Both the position numbers and the translations under genes were made by a program. Shown piece by piece: positions 59,248-64,000 of a stretch of 64,000 bases of DNA (positions are counted from its first letter, which is position 1; each line of letters begins with the position of its first letter). The stretch is from UBA10649 sp965278965 (GTDB lineage Bacteria > Actinomycetota > Actinomycetes > S36-B12). The stretch covers positions 2,108,001 through 2,172,000 of the forward strand of contig OZ257127.1 in the NCBI GenBank assembly GCA_965278965.1, read 5' to 3'. The notes below the pieces were generated by a model. It worked only from the letters and a program-made list of their open reading frames with translations. It searched no databases and was not told the origin of the DNA.

Positions 59248-59292
59248 ATTCTCAGGCGGGTCCATCTCTGGGTCGTTTGTGCGGAGGTCCAC

Positions 59293-61095
59293 ATGGCGAA
59301 GGTGACGCTGCGCAGGGCCCGCGAAATCGTGCTGTCCGAACGAGTAGTCCCCGATGAGGTGGCCACCAGCATCCGCCCCGAGGTCGTGTCCTCGTGGCGA
59401 CGTTCCCTGCTGAGCGGCGTGGAGGTCGGCCGCCCGGACCTCCCCTTCATCGGTGGCCTTGACACCGACAGCGCCCTCTGCGCCGCCGCGGACCCGGTCC
59501 TGAGCAAGCTCGCTGACCGATTGTCTGGCTTGGGTGCCGGAGTGCTCCTCGCGGATCGCCATGCGCGGATCCTGCGTCGGTGGGTGTCGGATAGCAACAT
59601 CCGTCCGCTGCTCGACACGCTCCGGTCTGATGTGGGCTTCACCGGCTCGGAGGAGATCGTCGGCACCAACGGGATCGGCACTGTGGCCGAGACGGGTCGA
59701 CCCGTCCAGATCGTCGGTCATGAACACCTCATGGAGTCCATGACCCCGTTCGCCTGCGTCGGAGTGCCGGTCTTCCATCCGATCACACATCGACCTGAAG
59801 GCATCATCACGATGTCCTGTCGCGCCGATGCCGGGAGTGCGCTCCTAACCCCGCTGATGATGAGCGCCGCGGCCGATGTGGAGCACCGAATGCTCGAGCA
59901 AGCATCGCGGCGCGAGAGAATCGTGCTCGATGCCTACCTGGAAGCTAGTCGTGGTGGCGCGCGATGCGTGGCGGGCGTAGGACAGGACATATTCATCGCT
60001 GGGCCACGCGTTACCTCGCTAATTGGCGGGATGCAGCAAGTGGTCCTGTGGGAGACGGTGCGCGAATCGCTCGGCGGCAGGTCGTCGGCCCAGTCGGAAC
60101 TGCGCCTTGAAAACGAGCAGGTCGTGACGCTCCGGTGCGAGCCGATCCTCAATCAGGGGGAGATTGTGGGGGCACTCGTCGATTTCGGCAGTCCCCGCGG
60201 TGCGGATCATGCGGCGGCTGCGTCGCCCAGCGTGCGAGCGCGTCAGTCGTCGCCCGGCATGCGGGGGCTGGCCGGAACGACGGCTGCGTGGAACGACGTC
60301 GTGGCGACCGTGCGTTCCGCCGTTGCGTCCGATGGTCCCGTGCTCGTCTCCGGCGAGATGGGTGTGGGGAAGTCAGCCCTGCTGCTCGGCGCTCTGGCCG
60401 AGGGCCTGCTTGACGCGGCGGTTGAGGTGGTTGATGTCGCCAGTCCGGAATGGGCCGTCACGACGACGGCGATGGCGGCCTTCGACGCGCTGCTCGAGGC
60501 CGGCCCTGCCGTGGTACTCCTTCGCCACCTGGAGGCGCTGCCCGCGCCGGTCGCCATGGCGATGGCCTCTCGACTCAACCGCGATCGCGGACCCACGCGT
60601 GTGGTCGGGACGCTGACGTCGGCGAGCGGTTCAGCGGCCACGCCGGAGCACGAGCGACTGGTCGATGCCATGGGCGGGGTGTCGGTGCATATTCCCCCGC
60701 TGCGTGAGCGTTCCGAGGACATCCCGCATGTCGCCCACGCTCTGCTCGCGGAGGATTCCGGTCGCCGGCACGCCATCTCCGCCGGCGCACTCCGAGCGAT
60801 GGTGCGAGCGCCATGGCCGGGCAACATCATGCAGATGCGCACCGTGCTTCGCGCTATCGCCAGCCACGCGGGTGTTGAGATCCAGGCGGCACAGCTGCCG
60901 CCGGAGATCCAGGCTTGCGCGACCCGGCGTCAGCTCACGACGCTTGAGCATGTGGAGCTTCGTGCGATCCTCGATGCGTTGAAGCAGGCACGAGGCAACA
61001 AGGTGCTTGCTGCCCGCATCGTGGGCGTCTCCCGCTCGACGTTGTACCGGAAGCTGAACTCGTACCGGATTGAACCCGAGGCGGACTACTTCTGA
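59293..61095 (+). CDS. AcoR-like GAF/AAA/Fis-type regulator without the sigma-54 contact motif
   Basis: 600 residues. The N-terminal region (about 60-210) has a GAF-type sensor with the AcoR-family GFTGSEEIVGTNGIGTVAE block. A central AAA domain has a Walker A GEMGVGKS but a degraded Walker B (VVLLRHLEAL instead of LFLDEI), and the GAFTGA loop needed to contact sigma-54 is absent. PLRERSEDI is kept. The C-terminal Fis helix-turn-helix is AARIVGVSRSTLYRKLNSY. Actinobacteria lack sigma-54, which fits; relatives such as MimR activate monooxygenase genes. GGAGG precedes the ATG. Confidence 0.9.
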   Translation: MAKVTLRRAREIVLSERVVPDEVATSIRPEVVSSWRRSLLSGVEVGRPDLPFIGGLDTDSALCAAADPVLSKLADRLSGLGAGVLLADRHARILRRWVSDSNIRPLLDTLRSDVGFTGSEEIVGTNGIGTVAETGRPVQIVGHEHLMESMTPFACVGVPVFHPITHRPEGIITMSCRADAGSALLTPLMMSAAADVEHRMLEQASRRERIVLDAYLEASRGGARCVAGVGQDIFIAGPRVTSLIGGMQQVVLWETVRESLGGRSSAQSELRLENEQVVTLRCEPILNQGEIVGALVDFGSPRGADHAAAASPSVRARQSSPGMRGLAGTTAAWNDVVATVRSAVASDGPVLVSGEMGVGKSALLLGALAEGLLDAAVEVVDVASPEWAVTTTAMAAFDALLEAGPAVVLLRHLEALPAPVAMAMASRLNRDRGPTRVVGTLTSASGSAATPEHERLVDAMGGVSVHIPPLRERSEDIPHVAHALLAEDSGRRHAISAGALRAMVRAPWPGNIMQMRTVLRAIASHAGVEIQAAQLPPEIQACATRRQLTTLEHVELRAILDALKQARGNKVLAARIVGVSRSTLYRKLNSYRIEPEADYF

Positions 61096-61123
61096 CCTTT
61101 CATGCAATTGGCCGACCACACGA

Positions 61124-61873
61124 CTAGAGCCGGCCGCCGAGGGTGAGTCCGCCGTCGACCACGAGCGTCTGGCCGGTGATCCAGCCCGCATCATCTGAGG
61201 CGAGGAACGCGACGACGCCCGCGATGTCCTCGGTCGTTCCGAGCCGGTCCATCGGGTATGTCGACTCGACCGCAGTCTCGTGCCCCTCATAGAGCGCCCG
61301 CGAGAAGTCGGTCTTGATCACACCCGGTGCGACGGCGTTGACCCGGACGCGTGGACCGAGCTCGTCGCCCAGCTGCCGGGTCATGGCGATGACCGCTGCC
61401 TTGCTGGTGCCGTAGACGCCCAGGCCGCTCGCCGCGGTGACGCCCGTGACGGATGCCATGTTGACCACGCAGCCGCCATGTACAGCCATCCAGTGGGCGT
61501 AGACCAGCTGCGTCCAGCGCAGGCTGGACAGAACGTTCACCTCGAACACCTTCCGTGCTGCCCCGAGATCAACGTCCATGAGGGGTCCGTACACCGGGTT
61601 GATACCTGCGTTGTTGACGAGCAGGTCGAGTCGTCCGAACTGTGCAATGACGGCGGAGACCGTCTCCTCCTGGTGCACGGGGTCGTCTGCCTTGCCGGCC
61701 ACTGCCATGGCCTTCGTGCTGCCGCCCAGGCTCTCGACTGCCGCGTCGAGCGAGTCACGCCCGCGGCCGGTCAGGCACACTCGCCAGCCCTGCGACACCA
61801 GCCGCTCGGCGATGCTGAAGCCGATCCCGCGGCTGCTTCCCGTAACGAGGGCGACGGGCGTGCTGGTGGACAT
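61124..61873 (-). CDS. SDR-family oxidoreductase
   Basis: 249 residues. TGSSRGIG at 11-18, NNAG at 87-90, catalytic Ser141, Tyr154 and Lys158 (YGTSKAA). The LTGRGRD after the second strand favours NADP(H) over NAD(H). It lies 34 bases downstream of the LLM oxidoreductase on the same strand with its own AAGGAG site, so the two form an operon. Its role would be interconversion of an alcohol or hydroxyacyl intermediate with a ketone. Confidence 0.92.
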   Translation of the reverse strand: MSTSTPVALVTGSSRGIGFSIAERLVSQGWRVCLTGRGRDSLDAAVESLGGSTKAMAVAGKADDPVHQEETVSAVIAQFGRLDLLVNNAGINPVYGPLMDVDLGAARKVFEVNVLSSLRWTQLVYAHWMAVHGGCVVNMASVTGVTAASGLGVYGTSKAAVIAMTRQLGDELGPRVRVNAVAPGVIKTDFSRALYEGHETAVESTYPMDRLGTTEDIAGVVAFLASDDAGWITGQTLVVDGGLTLGGRL

Positions 61874-61907
61874 CGAACTCCTTGCGGGGCCGCGAGCGGA
61901 ATGGCGG

Positions 61908-62768
61908 TCAGACGGGCTGCAGGTACTCCCGTGCCCGATCGGCGATCTCGTCCAGTCGACGGAGATCCTCATCGCGGGACGTCGTCACCATGCCCACATT
62001 GACGTACGTCAGACCATTGGCGGCATATGCGTCGAGGTCCGCGCGGCTCACGTCGCCGGGCGCACAGCCGATCTCGACAGACTCCGGATCTCGGTCGGCG
62101 GCCTCGACCAACGCGCGGAATGCCGGTACCGAGGCGGTTAGGAGCGGGTCGTCTCCTGGGGGCGTGGGGTACCAGACGTCCGCCCACTCCGCTGCGTTCT
62201 TCATCGTGACGGGGCCGTTCCCGCCCAAGAAGATGGGCGGCCCGTCGATCGGCTTGGGCCACGACCAACTCGGCTGCAGCGACACCAGTTCGCCCTCGTA
62301 GCTGGCGACATCGTCCTCCCACAGCCGCTTCATCAGCTGGACCTTCTCGCGCACCAGCGTGTGCCGTCGCTTGAAGGGGACTCCGAGGTTGTCGAACTCG
62401 TCGGCGTTCCAGCCGAACCCGACGCCGAAGTTGAAGCGCCCGCCGGAGAGGTAGCTCACGGACGCCACCTCTTTGGCGGTGTGGACCGGTTCCCGCAGGG
62501 CGAGCAGGCATATGCCCGTACCGACGCGGACGCGCGTCGTAGCGGAGGCCGCCAGCGTGCAGCTCACGAAGGGATCGTAGGTACGCATGTAGAAGCCGGG
62601 CAGTTCGCCGCCGCCGTAGACATCGGGATACTTCGTCGCGCGAGACACCGGGATATGCGAATGCTCCGGGAACATGAGCGCGGCAAGGCCGCGTGTCTCG
62701 ATCTCCCGAGCCAGGTCGTCAGGCCGAAGTCCGTCTTGGGTCGCGAACGCATACACGCCTACCTGCAT
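61908..62768 (-). CDS. LLM-class (F420-dependent type) oxidoreductase
   Basis: 286 residues, luciferase-like TIM barrel. It opens VGVYAFATQDGLRPDDLARE and contains the family segment FNFGVGFGWNADEFDNLGVPF, with PPIFLGGNGP in the second half. Size and motifs fit TIGR03619-type F420-dependent enzymes of actinobacteria, though FMN-dependent relatives cannot be excluded. Strong GAGGAGG ribosome site. First gene of a two-gene unit with the SDR; upstream lies a 273-base region with several palindromes shared with the divergent ABC permease. Confidence 0.9.
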   Translation of the reverse strand: MQVGVYAFATQDGLRPDDLAREIETRGLAALMFPEHSHIPVSRATKYPDVYGGGELPGFYMRTYDPFVSCTLAASATTRVRVGTGICLLALREPVHTAKEVASVSYLSGGRFNFGVGFGWNADEFDNLGVPFKRRHTLVREKVQLMKRLWEDDVASYEGELVSLQPSWSWPKPIDGPPIFLGGNGPVTMKNAAEWADVWYPTPPGDDPLLTASVPAFRALVEAADRDPESVEIGCAPGDVSRADLDAYAANGLTYVNVGMVTTSRDEDLRRLDEIADRAREYLQPV

Positions 62769-62823
62769 GTGACCTCCTCAAGAGTCGCGCGCCCCATGTG
62801 ACCGCACTCGAGTCGTGTGCGGA

Positions 62824-62839
62824 TGTCCCATTACGGAAC
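62824..62839. promoter_or_regulatory. Degenerate TGTCC/GGAAC palindrome upstream of LLM gene
   Basis: TGTCC-N6-GGAAC, 56 bases before the LLM start, resembles the site at 56592-56608 and shares its TGTCCCA left half. Weak on its own. Confidence 0.25.
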
Positions 62840-62907
62840 GCCCGGCACGGCGCACAGATCAGTCGCGGGCGGCCGTTTGGGTAACGATTCGGCATCGTCC
62901 GCATGCG

Positions 62908-62964
62908 CGAACGCGTTCGGCATGAGGCGGAGACCACCTCACGCTCCTCGTCTCACAATGAGAC
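62908..62964. promoter_or_regulatory. Two palindromes in the LLM/permease divergent region
   Basis: CGAACGCGTTCG (62908-62919) is a perfect palindrome with the central CG of LacI-family sugar operators. GTCTCA-CAA-TGAGAC (62950-62964) is a perfect 6-base inverted repeat. Both lie 78-135 bases before the ABC permease start. The rest of the 273-base gap holds no other clear element. Confidence 0.45.
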
Positions 62965-63041
62965 AGCCGACGCTCTTGCCCGTGTGACACCTTCCGCTCA
63001 TCCCGGCGCCTCGCGGCGCGGAGCAGAGAGGCAGGGACGCC

Positions 63042-64000
63042 GTGCATCGACCGGCAGGCGGTTTCGTCACCCCGCTCACCGTCATCGGCGTCGGTGTGCT
63101 GGCGATGCTGCTCCTGGCCGCGCTCCAGACCAACGGGCAAGTGTTCTCCCAGAGCGTCCTGTCCGCCGTCACGCCGCTGATCGGCGTCATGATCCTCGCC
63201 GCCGCGGGTCAGGCGCTCGTCATCGGAACCGGTGGGATCGATCTCAGCGTGCCGGCGGCCATCACGGTTTCCGGGATCATTCTCACGACTTTCACCCGGG
63301 GCGATGCCAGCAAGCTCGCACCCGCGATCGTCCTCGTGCTGATTGCCGTGATGCTCATAGGACTGCTGAACGGGATACTCGTCGAGATCTTCGGGCTGAA
63401 CTCGCTCGTCGTGACTCTCGCCGTCGGCATGCTGGCGATCGGGCTCGGGCGGCTGTACCGCGGCAAGCTCCTCTCGGTCACCGGTGTTCCCGAGCCTCTC
63501 GTGACTTTCAGCGGTGCCAACATCGGCGGAATCAGCTTGCTGCTCCTTGCCAGCATTGCCCTGGCCGCCCTCGCCACCTTTTTCGTGTGGTTGACCGTTC
63601 CGGGTCGCCGGCTCGTAGCGAGCAGCGCGTCGGTCGCGGCCGGCACGCTCGTCGGCCTTCGCGCTGTCGCGTACCGCATCTCCGCTTTCGTGGTGGCGGG
63701 CCTGCTCTACGGCATCGCCGGGATCATGCTGTCGGGGCTGCTCACGACCCCCGACCTCGCGATCGGCGAGCCATACCTGCTGGCGCCCATCGTTGCGGTT
63801 GTGCTGGGCGGAGCGGTGCTCACGGGCGGGCGTGTGAGTTTCATCGCCACGCTGCTCGGCGCCGTGTTCGTCTCGCTGCTCAACCTCAACCTGGCCGTGG
63901 CCGGGTTCACCGGCGGCATGCCCGCCCTGGTCCAGGGCCTCGTCCTTGCCCTTGGACTCACTTTGGTCTTTCTCCTGCGCGACAAGAGGGTGCTCAGCCG
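63042..64000 (+). CDS. Sugar-type ABC permease (RbsC/XylH-like), 3' end beyond window
   Basis: The first 319 codons are inside the window and the frame is still open at the edge. Many hydrophobic segments and the family block LIGVMILAAAGQALVIGTGGIDLSV (core AAGQALVIGTGGIDLS) mark a BPD_transp_2 permease of the ribose/xylose/branched-chain type. GTG start after GCAGGG; a later start is possible. Being the first gene of a plus-strand unit without an upstream ATPase or binding protein, its partners are probably downstream, outside the window. Confidence 0.88.
   Translation, partial: MHRPAGGFVTPLTVIGVGVLAMLLLAALQTNGQVFSQSVLSAVTPLIGVMILAAAGQALVIGTGGIDLSVPAAITVSGIILTTFTRGDASKLAPAIVLVLIAVMLIGLLNGILVEIFGLNSLVVTLAVGMLAIGLGRLYRGKLLSVTGVPEPLVTFSGANIGGISLLLLASIALAALATFFVWLTVPGRRLVASSASVAAGTLVGLRAVAYRISAFVVAGLLYGIAGIMLSGLLTTPDLAIGEPYLLAPIVAVVLGGAVLTGGRVSFIATLLGAVFVSLLNLNLAVAGFTGGMPALVQGLVLALGLTLVFLLRDKRVLS

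Noticed and set aside
1..64000. CRISPR arrays, transposases, integrases or phage structural genes
   Set aside because: No regularly spaced repeats and no recognisable protein of these kinds were found in either strand.

Overview
The window is high-GC DNA that reads as an actinobacterial chromosome. Supporting signs are a mycothiol-type maleylpyruvate isomerase fold protein, an F420-type LLM oxidoreductase, a CopD/CtaG fusion, many GTG starts, and ATGA/GTGA stop-start overlaps inside operons. The genus cannot be fixed from sequence alone. No rRNA, complete tRNA, CRISPR array, transposase or integrase is visible, and no gap without a gene exceeds 300 bases.

Layout of the core part (1-54.7 kb). 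0-3.5 kb: a clipped response regulator, then a 2-oxoacid dehydrogenase operon (E1 alpha, E1 beta, E2). 3.6-6.1 kb: DinB/MPI-type protein, nitrilase-family hydrolase, L,D-transpeptidase-like exported protein. 6.2-13.6 kb: an unusual ABC import operon with two paralogous permease pairs around one binding protein, one ATPase and a metallophosphoesterase. 13.7-18.2 kb: CopC and CopD/CtaG copper genes and a large acyl-CoA dehydrogenase behind paired operator-like palindromes. 18.3-21.5 kb: GH4 glycosidase, BadF-type sugar kinase and two membrane proteins. 21.5-26.8 kb: pirin, epoxide-hydrolase-fold protein, a thiolase coupled to a hydroxyacyl-CoA-kinase-like phosphotransferase, and a PLP decarboxylase. 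26.9-34.3 kb: alkaline phosphatase, SulP transporter, lipid kinase, PAP2 phosphatase, Abhydrolase_9, DUF2237. 34.4-40 kb: flavoprotein dehydrogenase, P450, NarL-type two-component system and a membrane protein. 40-46 kb: small enzymes, two acetyltransferases, a SHOCT protein, a TetR/alpha-beta-hydrolase divergent pair whose hydrolase lacks its nucleophile and its catalytic histidine, and a beta-lactamase-fold lipoprotein. 46-53.4 kb: a long minus-strand run (two exported proteins, sensor kinase, OmpR regulator, LuxR-type ATPase regulator, MBL-fold protein, SRPBCC protein). 53.5-54.7 kb: an unknown small protein and a HisA-like protein lacking the usual N-terminal Asp.

At 54,738 the sequence enters the 3' half of a glycine-type tRNA whose 5' half is absent. 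Its orientation is that of the distal attachment site of an element that extends to the right beyond the window. Everything from about 54.8 kb to 64 kb looks like cargo: visibly lower GC, a Baeyer-Villiger monooxygenase, two SDR dehydrogenases, a second hydroxyacyl-CoA-kinase-like protein, a TetR regulator with a near-perfect operator, an AcoR-like activator without the sigma-54 contact motif, an LLM oxidoreductase and a sugar-type ABC permease. My working reading is a catabolic island that oxidises an alcohol or cyclic ketone to a lactone or hydroxyacid and activates the hydroxyacid as a CoA ester. The substrate is not determined.

The core also carries conserved intergenic palindromes: two copies of one family (5.24 and 13.62 kb) and two of another (22.5 and 25.3 kb), all four in gaps between convergent genes, where they probably act as bidirectional terminators.
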